From: Clostridia bacterium
Lineage (GTDB): Bacteria > Bacillota > Clostridia > Christensenellales > Aristaeellaceae
Direction: 5' to 3'
Length of the DNA: 33,158 bases
NCBI GenBank assembly: GCA_017443295.1
Contig: JAFSNT010000243.1
Coordinates: forward strand, 1-33,158
Below, piece by piece: positions 22,878-29,284 of this stretch. Within the stretch, counting starts at the first letter, position 1. Each line of letters begins with the position of its first letter. Made by a program: the position numbers and the translations under genes. A model generated the notes under the pieces. That model had not been told where the DNA came from. It saw only the letters and a list, made by a program, of their open reading frames with translations, and ran no database searches.

Positions 22878-22893
22878 TGTTTCACGTGAAACA
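22878..22893. other. parS: parS centromere site 2
   Basis: A second perfect TGTTTCACGTGAAACA lies 39 bp (centre to centre) from the first. Paired sites would nucleate ParB spreading and SMC loading. It lies just upstream of the -35 of the permease promoter, so ParB occupancy could affect that promoter. Confidence 0.92.
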
Positions 22894-22912
22894 TTGCGCG
22901 GACAAAAAAATA

Positions 22913-22942
22913 TAGACGTGGATGGGCAGGCTGTGGTATAAT
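22913..22942 (+). promoter_or_regulatory. Promoter of the AI-2E-family permease
   Basis: TAGACG (22913-22918), an 18-bp spacer and perfect TATAAT (22937-22942). It begins 20 bp after the second parS site. Confidence 0.6.
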
Positions 22943-23018
22943 CGGCTTGAAAAGAAAAAAGCCGTTCGGGCTGTTTCCATATGATTTCGCTGCCCGACCC
23001 TGCCAAGGAGGGAAACCC

Positions 23019-24188
23019 ATGAGCGAGCATGAACATCCCCTTTCCAAATGGTTTGGAGAAAGGAAAATGGTCCGCCTGATGCTGCTTGCCGCGCTGCTGG
23101 CCCTGGCGGTGATGCACGTAGAATTTATCCTCGATACGGCTCTGCGGCTGTGGCAGGTAGCCAGCCCCATGGTCGTGGGCGCGATCCTGGCCTATATCCT
23201 GGAAATCATCATCAAGCGCTTTGAAAAGGTATTCTTCCCTCAAAGTAAAAAACAATGGGTGAACAAGGCGCGGCGGCCCGTCTGCATCCTGCTGGCCACG
23301 GTGCTGGTGGTGTTTTTTGCGGTGCTGATGGTGTCCATCATTATCCCCGGACTGACGGACGCGTTCACCGTGCTGGCGCGAGAATTCCCTAACTATTTCC
23401 TTGAGGTGAAGAATTGGGTGCTGACCACGTTCAGCGACGTGCCCACCGTGACGGACTATGTGAAGGATCTGGAGCTGGATTGGAACATCATCCAGGATCG
23501 GGCAGTGCAGTGGGCCATCAGCGGCATCGGCGATAACAGCCTGCTCACCAATACGGTGACGGTGATCAGCGCCGTGACCGGCTCCATCGCTAATTTCCTG
23601 ATCTCCGCCATCTTCGCCATTTTCCTGCTGGCCAGCAAGCAAAAGCTTCAAAGCCAGTACCGAAATCTGATGTGGGCCTCCGTCAGCGAAAAGAACAACG
23701 GCAAAATGCAGCGCATCATGCGCACGGCCAATCGCTGTTTTTCCGGGTTCATCGTGGGGCAGAGCATCAACGGCCTGATCTTGGGCGTGCTGACCTGGCT
23801 GGGCATGCGCATTTTCGGCATGCCTTACGCCCTGATGGTGGGCGTACTCAGCGGCACCACCTCCCTGGTGCCCATCATCGGCGGATACATCGGCGCGGCG
23901 CTGGGCACCTTCCTGGTGTTCACCGCCAATCCCGGCCAGGCCCTGTGGTTCCTGATCTTCATCGTGGCCCTGCAAACGCTGCAAGGCAATATCCTGTATC
24001 CCCGGCTGGTGGGCGATTCGGTGGGGCTGCCCAGCCTGTGGGTGCTGGCCGCGGTATCCGTTGGCGGCGGTTTGGGCGGCGTTGGCGGCATGCTGGTGGC
24101 CGTGCCCATTACCGCCACCGTGTACATCCTGGTGCGCGAATGGGTGCAGAAGAAAAAGGAAGCGGCGAAAATAGAAAACCCGGCATAA
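23019..24188 (+). CDS. AI-2E family transporter (PerM-like permease)
   Basis: The 389-residue membrane protein has about eight hydrophobic segments, with a large soluble part between segments 3 and 4 (about residues 110-190). The C-terminal region has the family hallmarks IVGQSINGLILGVLTWLGM, GTTSLVPIIGGYIGAALG and ALQTLQGNILYPRLVG. Members export small molecules or ions (autoinducer 2, sodium), but individual roles are mostly unknown. ATG 23019 follows AAGGAGGG; the 24-residue upstream extension has no ribosome site and overlaps the promoter leader, so it was left out. It is transcribed alone and has a terminator. Confidence 0.9.
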   Translation: MSEHEHPLSKWFGERKMVRLMLLAALLALAVMHVEFILDTALRLWQVASPMVVGAILAYILEIIIKRFEKVFFPQSKKQWVNKARRPVCILLATVLVVFFAVLMVSIIIPGLTDAFTVLAREFPNYFLEVKNWVLTTFSDVPTVTDYVKDLELDWNIIQDRAVQWAISGIGDNSLLTNTVTVISAVTGSIANFLISAIFAIFLLASKQKLQSQYRNLMWASVSEKNNGKMQRIMRTANRCFSGFIVGQSINGLILGVLTWLGMRIFGMPYALMVGVLSGTTSLVPIIGGYIGAALGTFLVFTANPGQALWFLIFIVALQTLQGNILYPRLVGDSVGLPSLWVLAAVSVGGGLGGVGGMLVAVPITATVYILVREWVQKKKEAAKIENPA

Positions 24189-24207
24189 CGTCGAAATGCA
24201 AAAAAAT

Positions 24208-24230
24208 AGAGGCTTCGCGCCTCTTTTTTG
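24208..24230 (+). terminator. Terminator of the AI-2E-family gene
   Basis: AGAGGC-TTCGC-GCCTCT is followed by six T and preceded by an A-run, 20 bases after the stop. Confidence 0.85.
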
Positions 24231-24293
24231 ATTCAGTGCAAATACTTGGGTGAATTCAAAACAAAGCTGCTCCTCTTTATTGCTTTCTCGGAA

Positions 24294-24347
24294 GGGGGGG
24301 GGTGGGGGGAAACCACTCTTTGACATCCAAAGAGCGGTTTCCCCCCC
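24294..24347. repeat. G-tract and long hairpin downstream of the metal permease gene
   Basis: GGGGGGGGGTGGGGGG (24294-24309) opens a hairpin. GGGGGGAAACC, an A/C mismatch and CTCTTTG pair with CAAAGAG and GGTTTCCCCCC around the loop ACATC (24304-24346). On the minus strand it lies 20 bp beyond the metal permease stop codon. It has the stem of a terminator, but the T-run is replaced by C and G runs. Confidence 0.7.
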
Positions 24348-24365
24348 ACAAAATACCTTTTGGTC

Positions 24366-25208
24366 TCACTGCACCCGTGCCCGAAGCGGCAAGGTGGCGG
24401 CGTAGCAGAGGGCCGCGCAGAGGACGATGGCCGCGCCCGCGCCGGTGTTTTCCATGTAATAGGAAATCACCAGGCCCGCCACGCCGCAGAACAAGCCGAT
24501 CAACACGCTGAACAGGGCGTGCTGGGCGGCGGTGCGGGATACGTTGCGGGCGGCGGCGGCGGGCAGGATGAGCAGGGCGTTAATGAGCAGTACGCCCACC
24601 CAGCGGATGGAGAGCATGACCACCACGGCCACCAGGGAAACGAAGGCGTATTCCACCCATTTGGTGCTGACGCCCCGGCTCTGGGCCAGGGCGGGGTTCA
24701 CGGCGGTGAGCAGCAGCTTATTGTACAGAAGCGCCCAGGCTCCCACGCCTAAGGGCAGGGCCAGCAGCAGCCACAGCAAATCGCCTTCCGGAACGGATAC
24801 GATGTCCCCCGCCAGCAGGGCGGAATACTTGGCGAAGCTGCCGTTCCGGGACAGGATCAGCAGGCCCGCCGCGATGCCGGTGGAGGAAAAGACGCTGATG
24901 ATGGTGTCCGCAGACGCGCCGCCGGTGCGGTTGATGCGGGAAATCATCACCGCCCAAAGCACGCCGAAAATGATCATGCTGATCAGCTGGCTTTGAATGC
25001 CCAGCAGCAATCCAAGGCCCACGCCGCAGAGCGCGGAGTGGCCCAACGCGTCCGAAAAGAACGCCATGCGCCGGTTCACCGCCATGGTGCCCATGAGGGC
25101 CAGCAGGGGCGTCAAAAGCAGAATCGCCAGCAGGCCCCGCTTCATAAAGTCCAGCTCGAAGCATTCAAAGGGCAGGATGGCGTTCATCACTTGGTAAATG
25201 GTGGACAA
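24366..25208 (-). CDS. Metal ABC transporter permease (ZnuB/MntB-like)
   Basis: The product of about 280 residues has eight to nine membrane segments and belongs to the ABC-3 permease family. FMKRGLLAILLLTPLLALMGT, then MAFFSDALGHSALCGVGLG (the conserved SDALGHSAL loop) and LLINALLILPAAAARN are characteristic. It forms the channel for Zn, Mn or Fe import with the ATPase at 25781-26584. TTG 25208 behind GTGAGG is chosen; ATG 25187 lacks a good ribosome site but is possible. It lies 17 bp after the NUDIX gene. No metal-binding lipoprotein gene is in the window, so that subunit must be elsewhere. Confidence 0.88.
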   Translation of the reverse strand: MSTIYQVMNAILPFECFELDFMKRGLLAILLLTPLLALMGTMAVNRRMAFFSDALGHSALCGVGLGLLLGIQSQLISMIIFGVLWAVMISRINRTGGASADTIISVFSSTGIAAGLLILSRNGSFAKYSALLAGDIVSVPEGDLLWLLLALPLGVGAWALLYNKLLLTAVNPALAQSRGVSTKWVEYAFVSLVAVVVMLSIRWVGVLLINALLILPAAAARNVSRTAAQHALFSVLIGLFCGVAGLVISYYMENTGAGAAIVLCAALCYAATLPLRARVQ

Positions 25209-25225
25209 GAGGTGCCTCACTTTCT

Positions 25226-25753
25226 TTATAAGGTCGCTTCGATGCGGTCCAGGGCCTGCCCAAAGGCTTCGTCGTTGTGATCCATGACCCAGGCGCGGAA
25301 CATATGAAAGGGAAAAACGCCCACGTCGTTCACTTCCCGCTCGTCCCAGACAAAGCCGTTTTCCGGAACGGCAACGCGGCAGGCAAACATGGAAACGATC
25401 AGGCCGGTGCCGTCCTGCCAATGAACGGTATATTCATAGGCCAGAGACAGGTCATCCGGGGATAAAGCCAGGTTCAGTTCTTCCTTCGCTTCCCGAACGG
25501 CTGCCTGCGCAGGCGTTTCATGGGCCTGCACGCCTCCGCCGGTCACGTCCCATTTTCCGGCAAAAAAACGGGCTTTCAGGGAACGCTGCTGGACAATATA
25601 TTGCCCCTCTCCCTGTCCGGGCGGGGGGCTGTTTTGGGTCTTCATCACCAACAGCACATGGCGAAAATAATCGCCTGGACGCTTGGACGCGTGTTTTTCC
25701 ACGATTTCGCCCGTGGCTGTTCCGTCCCGGCGGTATACGGCGCGGTACTCCAT
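25226..25753 (-). CDS. NUDIX hydrolase inserted in the metal transporter operon
   Basis: The 175-residue protein has a complete Nudix box at about 73-95 (GGGVQAHE, then REAKEEL). An N-terminal region resembles isopentenyl-diphosphate isomerase-like or NUDIX proteins of the YfcD type (EYRAVYRRDGTATGEIVEK). It likely hydrolyses a nucleotide or similar diphosphate; the substrate is unknown. ATG 25753 sits five bases behind AAAGGG, while the ATG six bases upstream (25759) would touch that site. It lies between the ATPase and permease genes of the metal transporter with short gaps on both sides, so it is co-transcribed with them and with recA. Confidence 0.88.
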   Translation of the reverse strand: MEYRAVYRRDGTATGEIVEKHASKRPGDYFRHVLLVMKTQNSPPPGQGEGQYIVQQRSLKARFFAGKWDVTGGGVQAHETPAQAAVREAKEELNLALSPDDLSLAYEYTVHWQDGTGLIVSMFACRVAVPENGFVWDEREVNDVGVFPFHMFRAWVMDHNDEAFGQALDRIEATL

Positions 25754-25780
25754 TTCCATCCCTTTCGCGGCTCCATGGGT

Positions 25781-26584
25781 TTAGGGCCGGAACTGCGCCC
25801 CGGCACTTAAGTCCCTTTCTAAGATGGGCGGCATTTCGCCCCGGAACACGTTGGCGAACTCCGGGGAGGAAAAAACCTCCTGGGGCGCGCCCGCTTTCAG
25901 CACCTTCTGCTGAACCAGCACCACGAAGTCGGCGTACCGGCGCACCAGATCCCAATCGTGGCTCACCATGAGGATGGCCATGTGGTGGGTCTTGCGCAGG
26001 GCGGACACGGTCTGCAAAAAGAGGGCCAGGCCGTTCTGATCCACGCCGGACACAGGCTCGTCCAGCACCAGCAGGTCAGGCACCGGGGTCAGGGCCATAG
26101 CCAGCAGCACCCGCTGCAATTCGCCGCCGCTCAAAGCGCCTAAGCGCTTGTCGATCAGGCTGGCGGCCTGGGTTTCCTCTAAGGCCTTGTGTACCCGTTC
26201 CCGCATGGCCTTGCCCACCCCCGTCCACACCGGGCGGCGGGACAGGCTGGCGGCCATGAGGTCGCACACCGTCAGGGGCATTTCCCGGTCAAAGGGCAAT
26301 TGCTGGGGCACGTATCCGATGCGGGGCACGGGAAAGGCGTGGCCCTCCGCGTCCACATGGCGGATGGTGCCGGTATAGGGCCGCTGGCCCAAAATGGCCT
26401 TCACCAGTGTGGTTTTGCCCGCGCCGTTGGGGCCTACCAGGGCGGTGAGCTGGCCGCAGTGGATATGAAAGCTCACATCCTCCACCAGCACGTCCGCCCC
26501 GGCCTTCACGCCCACGTGATCCAGTTCAATGCGGCACAGGCTGCAGGCGTCCAGCTGGGCGGCCAGGGCACGGTCACGCTTCAT
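25781..26584 (-). CDS. Metal ABC transporter ATP-binding protein (ZnuC/MntA-like)
   Basis: The 267-residue ATPase has Walker [10 protein letters not shown] (51-59), signature [15 protein letters not shown], Walker [13 protein letters not shown] and the switch histidine in MVSHDWD. The IGYVPQQ Q-loop and the spacing match metal-importer ATPases. The start ATG lies inside the last codons of recA (11-base overlap), giving translational coupling. The ORF extends 15 codons further upstream inside recA, but that extension has no ribosome site. Cys13 and Cys17 near the N-terminus are not a known motif. It works with the permease at 24366-25208. Confidence 0.9.
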   Translation of the reverse strand: MKRDRALAAQLDACSLCRIELDHVGVKAGADVLVEDVSFHIHCGQLTALVGPNGAGKTTLVKAILGQRPYTGTIRHVDAEGHAFPVPRIGYVPQQLPFDREMPLTVCDLMAASLSRRPVWTGVGKAMRERVHKALEETQAASLIDKRLGALSGGELQRVLLAMALTPVPDLLVLDEPVSGVDQNGLALFLQTVSALRKTHHMAILMVSHDWDLVRRYADFVVLVQQKVLKAGAPQEVFSSPEFANVFRGEMPPILERDLSAGAQFRP

Positions 26585-27677
26585 TGCCGTCGCCCATGTC
26601 GGGATCCATTTCGGGAATATCGTCCCCATCCACGGCGGGCACGGTCATCTGGCTCATCTGCTGGCGAAGCAGGGCGTCGATCTCGTCCGCCACGTCGGGG
26701 TGATCCTTCAAATACTGCCTTGCGTTGTCCCGGCCCTGGGCGATGCGCTGGTCGTTATAGGAGAACCAGGCCCCGGACTTGACGATGATATCCTTGGCCA
26801 CGGCCATATCCAGCAGGCTGCCTTCCCGGCTGATGCCCTGGCCGTAGATCAGGTCGAATTCGCAGGAGCGGAAGGGCGGGGCCACCTTGTTTTTGACCAC
26901 CTTCACCTTGGTGCGGTTGCCGATGACCTCGCTGCCGTTCTTGAGCTGCTCGCCCCGCCGCACGTCGAGGCGCACGGAGGCGTAGAATTTCAGCGCCCGG
27001 CCGCCGGGGGTGGTTTCGGGGTTGCCGTACATCACGCCCACTTTTTCGCGGATCTGGTTGATGAACAGGGCGATGGCGTTGGTTTTCGCCACCACGCCGG
27101 TGAGCTTGCGCATGGCCTGGCTCATGAGACGGGCCTGGATGCCCACGAAAGAATCGCCCATTTCGCCGTCGATTTCGGCGCGCGGCACCAGGGCAGCCAC
27201 GGAGTCGATGACGACGATATCAATGGCCCCGCTGCGCAGCAGCGCTTCGGCGATTTCCAGGGCGTCCTCGCCGCAGTTGGGCTGGCTTATGTACAATTCG
27301 TCGATGTTCACGCCCAAATTCTTGGCGTAAGCGGGATCCAGCGCGTGTTCCGCGTCGATAAAGGCCGCCGCGCCGCCTTTTTTCTGCACCTGGGCCACCA
27401 CGTGCAGGGCCACCGTGGTTTTACCGGAGGATTCCGGCCCGAATACCTCGATGATGCGGCCCCGGGGAATGCCGCCCACACCCAGCGCCATGTCCAGATC
27501 AAGGCAGCCCGTGGGCACCACGTCCACCTGCATGGCGGTCTTTTCGCCTAACTTCATCACCGTGCCCTTGCCGAATTCCTTTTCAATGCTGGACAGGGTG
27601 GCTTCCAGGGCCTTCATTTTCTCCTGCTGGGTGTTGTCGAGCTTCAAATCCTTTTTCGCTGAATCCTTCTTAGCCAT
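26574..27677 (-). CDS. recA: Recombinase RecA
   Basis: The 367-residue protein has an N-terminal polymerisation helix, Walker [10 protein letters not shown] (80-88), catalytic [10 protein letters not shown], Walker [13 protein letters not shown], loop L1 with GEMGD and loop L2 [17 protein letters not shown]. It forms filaments on single-stranded DNA for strand exchange and triggers LexA cleavage. ATG 27677 follows GGGAGATAAAACC, and the MAKK start is usual; the longer frame to 27716 runs into the small-RNA promoter. No Clostridia-type LexA box was found upstream. pgsA upstream is the usual neighbour, but a toxin-antitoxin-like locus now sits between them. The stop overlaps the metal ATPase gene. 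Confidence 0.97.
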   Translation of the reverse strand: MAKKDSAKKDLKLDNTQQEKMKALEATLSSIEKEFGKGTVMKLGEKTAMQVDVVPTGCLDLDMALGVGGIPRGRIIEVFGPESSGKTTVALHVVAQVQKKGGAAAFIDAEHALDPAYAKNLGVNIDELYISQPNCGEDALEIAEALLRSGAIDIVVIDSVAALVPRAEIDGEMGDSFVGIQARLMSQAMRKLTGVVAKTNAIALFINQIREKVGVMYGNPETTPGGRALKFYASVRLDVRRGEQLKNGSEVIGNRTKVKVVKNKVAPPFRSCEFDLIYGQGISREGSLLDMAVAKDIIVKSGAWFSYNDQRIAQGRDNARQYLKDHPDVADEIDALLRQQMSQMTVPAVDGDDIPEMDPDMGDGNEA

Positions 27678-27709
27678 GGTTTTATCTCCCTTTTCATATT
27701 GTGCGGCTC

Positions 27710-27738
27710 TTGACATACCTGGGCTTTTTGCATATAAT
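27710..27738 (+). promoter_or_regulatory. Consensus promoter of the small RNA
   Basis: Perfect TTGACA (27710-27715), exactly 17 bp, then perfect TATAAT (27733-27738). It is the strongest promoter in the window and points away from recA. Confidence 0.9.
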
Positions 27739-27744
27739 AAAGAC

Positions 27745-27832
27745 AGGGAGTGATGGTCTCACGCGAAGCCCTCCGCCTGACGGCGGGAATTATCGCAAAG
27801 CCACCGCGTAGTGCGAATACGCGGCGGCTTTT
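27745..27832 (+). ncRNA. Predicted antitoxin small RNA of about 88 nt
   Basis: A perfect promoter and a terminator at 27800-27832 bracket a segment with no sensible frame or ribosome site. It has a short 5' hairpin (GTGA/TCAC), a CCGCC-TGAC-GGCGG hairpin (27773-27786), a 13-nt unpaired linker and the terminator. The linker contains AATTATCGCAA (27788-27798). This can pair for 11 bases (one G-U) with the toxin mRNA directly before its GAGG ribosome site (27952-27962). A second match, GTCTCACGCG (27756-27765), can pair with the toxin leader at 28075-28082 with one bulge. The 3' ends also overlap. The antitoxin role is inferred from this layout. Confidence 0.7.
27800..27832. terminator. Shared terminator of small RNA and toxin mRNA
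   Basis: GCC, one mismatch, CCGCGTA, a 7-nt loop, TACGCGG and GGC are followed by TTTT on the plus strand. On the minus strand the same stem is followed by only TTT, so it is stronger for the small RNA. Confidence 0.8.
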
Positions 27833-27840
27833 CTCATTGC

Positions 27841-27939
27841 TTACTTGTGTTTATTGCTTTTGAAGGTCTTCAAAAGCTTCAGCAAGAGGGTTATGGCGGT
27901 TAAGCAAATCATGATGATTTCATAAGCGCTCATATCCAT
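27841..27939 (-). CDS. Small hydrophobic toxin-like peptide (Hol_Tox/type I toxin family, putative)
   Basis: The 32-residue peptide MDMSAYEIIMICLTAITLL continues with a leucine stretch and ends in the basic tail KTFKSNKHK. A short N-terminus with SxYE, one membrane segment and a lysine-rich end is the pattern of holin-like (Hol_Tox) and other Firmicutes type I toxins, which insert in the membrane and lower its potential when overproduced. ATG 27939 is eight bases behind GAGG; ATG 27933 is an alternative, giving 30 residues. The open frame continues upstream to 28074, but that part crosses a structured repeat and is probably leader. The promoter is at 28126-28154, so the leader is about 180 nt and highly structured. 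It converges on the small RNA. Confidence 0.65.
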   Translation of the reverse strand: MDMSAYEIIMICLTAITLLLKLLKTFKSNKHK

Positions 27940-28000
27940 CCCCGCATCCTCAATCATCGCAAGTCCGCACTGCGGACATTGCTCGTTTCGGATGATCGCA

Positions 28001-28038
28001 CCTTTGACAATATTTCCGCCACTGGCGGTTGTCAAAGG
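28001..28038 (+). repeat. 38-nt structured repeat, family B, copy 3 (in the toxin leader)
   Basis: CCTTTGACAA pairs perfectly with TTGTCAAAGG around a TATTT bulge and the inner stem CCGCC-ACT-GGCGG. Relative to copy 1 five of ten outer pairs changed, all compensated. Flanks GATCGCA before and TTTGTCC after match the other copies. Confidence 0.7.
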
Positions 28039-28099
28039 TTTGTCCTGCCTTCTTTTGCAGTCCGGCAGGCGCAAGTCTCGCGTATTACTCCCTGTCTGT

Positions 28100-28124
28100 C
28101 ATCCGTTTACGCGGATGGCTTTTT
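28100..28124 (+). terminator. Terminator-like hairpin near the toxin transcription start
   Basis: CATCCG-TTTACG-CGGATG is followed by GC and TTTTT on the plus strand. It resembles the tail of the shared terminator (TACGCGG.(.)GGCTTTT...CATT). It would stop plus-strand readthrough from the small RNA before pgsA; on the minus strand it is the 5' end of the toxin mRNA. Confidence 0.55.
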
Positions 28125-28125
28125 C

Positions 28126-28154
28126 ATTATAAAGTATTTCCTGGGTTCAGTCAA
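28126..28154 (-). promoter_or_regulatory. Promoter of the toxin mRNA
   Basis: On the minus strand TTGACT (28154-28149), 17 bp, and perfect TATAAT (28131-28126). Transcription would start near 28119, about 180 nt before the toxin start codon. It begins nine bases after the pgsA stop. Confidence 0.8.
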
Positions 28155-28162
28155 TCGACAAA

Positions 28163-28684
28163 TCACATTCCCCCGCTTTTCAGCACGTTCCGGTATCCCC
28201 ACAAATACTTGGCCCCGCTCCACACGGTCATGACGGCCATGGCGATGGTGAGGATCAGGGTGACAATGTGGCCCTTGGGCAGCAGCATGCCCGCTAAGAT
28301 GCAGAAAAATTGCAGATTGGTTTTGATTTTCCCCAGCCACCCGGCGGCGATCACGGTGCCCTTGCCCACGGCCACCAGGCGCAGGCCGTCCACCATCAGC
28401 TCCCGCGCCGCCACGATACACACCGCCCAGGCGGGAATGATCCCGTCGGCACACAGGAAGATCATGGCGGTGAGGACCAGAATCTTGTCCGCCACCGGAT
28501 CGGCGAACTTGCCGAACGTGGTGATGATGTTCTGCTTCCGGGCGATGTAGCCGTCCAGAAAGTCGGTCAATGCCGCCAGAGCGAAAATGGTCGCCGAAAA
28601 AACCGGCTGCCCCAGCGCCCACAGCAGCAGGCACACGGGAATCAGCAGGATGCGCAGCAGCGTCAGCTTATTGGGCAGGTTCAT
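28163..28684 (-). CDS. pgsA: CDP-diacylglycerol-glycerol-3-phosphate 3-phosphatidyltransferase
   Basis: The 173-residue membrane enzyme makes phosphatidylglycerol phosphate, the precursor of phosphatidylglycerol and cardiolipin. The CDP-alcohol phosphotransferase motif is perfect: D44-G45, A48-R49, G58, D62 and D66. Five to six membrane helices are visible. ATG 28684 has GGAG ten bases upstream. It is the third gene of a murA, J-domain, pgsA cluster with gaps of 17 and 52 bp. pgsA before recA is the common order in Firmicutes. Confidence 0.95.
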   Translation of the reverse strand: MNLPNKLTLLRILLIPVCLLLWALGQPVFSATIFALAALTDFLDGYIARKQNIITTFGKFADPVADKILVLTAMIFLCADGIIPAWAVCIVAARELMVDGLRLVAVGKGTVIAAGWLGKIKTNLQFFCILAGMLLPKGHIVTLILTIAMAVMTVWSGAKYLWGYRNVLKSGGM

Positions 28685-28736
28685 GATTTGTACGCTCCAT
28701 CACGAGTTTTTCCATATTTTGGCATTTGCCAAAAGC

Positions 28737-29267
28737 TCAAACTTTCCTCCCCCGGTGCAGCAGGCCGCCCGCCCATTCCGCCACGCGGTACGGCCATTTC
28801 TGATGCTTTTTGATGGCGATGGCGGCGTCCAGCGCGCCCCGGCGGTATTCCAAGTTTTCGGGCTGCAGGCGCACGGCCTCCCGGAAGGACTGGTGGGCCG
28901 TGCTGTATTGGCGCATGCCCATGAGCAGCTGGCCGTGGATATAATACCATTCGTCGTCCCGGGTTTCGGCGTGGCTCAATTGCAGCAGGGCGCTTTCGTA
29001 GCGCTGCTGCTCCAGCAGCTTTTTGGCGACGGCCTTGGCCTGCTCCGGGGAAACGGTGTGGAAAACGGGTTTTTGCTTCCCGGCGGTGCGGCGCATGGCG
29101 TCCTCATAGGCCAAATTCAGCTGGATCAGCTTGTCCTGAGCCTGGCGCTGGGCGTCTCCATCGGCGAACTGGTCGGGATGGCAGGCCTTCACCCGCTGAT
29201 GGTAGGCCTGGCGCACCTGCGCTTCGTCGGCGTCCGGCTTCAGGCCCAATATCTCAAATGCGTCCAA
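28737..29267 (-). CDS. J-domain protein with TPR-like repeats
   Basis: The 176-residue protein starts with a J domain (about 3-60) containing the HPD tripeptide at 30-32, which stimulates DnaK-type ATPases. A helical region (about 80-160) follows with TPR-like pairs: KKLLEQQRYESALLQL, then YYIHGQLLMGMRQYSTAHQSF (in parts: GQLLMGMRQYSTA, SFREAVRLQP). It lacks the Gly/Phe and zinc-finger parts of DnaJ, so it is a specialised co-chaperone; the client is unknown. The start is TTG 29267 behind AAAGGG; no in-frame ATG or GTG lies upstream before murA. It sits 17 bp after murA and is co-transcribed. Confidence 0.88.
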   Translation of the reverse strand: MDAFEILGLKPDADEAQVRQAYHQRVKACHPDQFADGDAQRQAQDKLIQLNLAYEDAMRRTAGKQKPVFHTVSPEQAKAVAKKLLEQQRYESALLQLSHAETRDDEWYYIHGQLLMGMRQYSTAHQSFREAVRLQPENLEYRRGALDAAIAIKKHQKWPYRVAEWAGGLLHRGRKV

Positions 29268-29284
29268 AAAATCATGCCCTTTCG

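Noticed and set aside
22836-24326. A 496-codon minus-strand frame opposite the AI-2E permease
   Set aside because: It spans both parS sites, the promoter and the terminator, has a His/Gln-rich composition, and is antisense to a clear membrane protein.
24304-24346. A metal-regulator (Zur/MntR) operator for the metal transporter
   Set aside because: The palindrome lies downstream of the permease stop codon, not at a promoter, and does not match known operator patterns.
27678-27709. A LexA box upstream of recA
   Set aside because: No GAAC-N4-6-GTTC-type palindrome could be found between recA and the small-RNA promoter.
27841-28074. A 77-residue version of the toxin-like protein starting at 28074
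   Set aside because: The added N-terminal part crosses a structured repeat and several hairpins and has no ribosome site; the 30-32 residue form has one.
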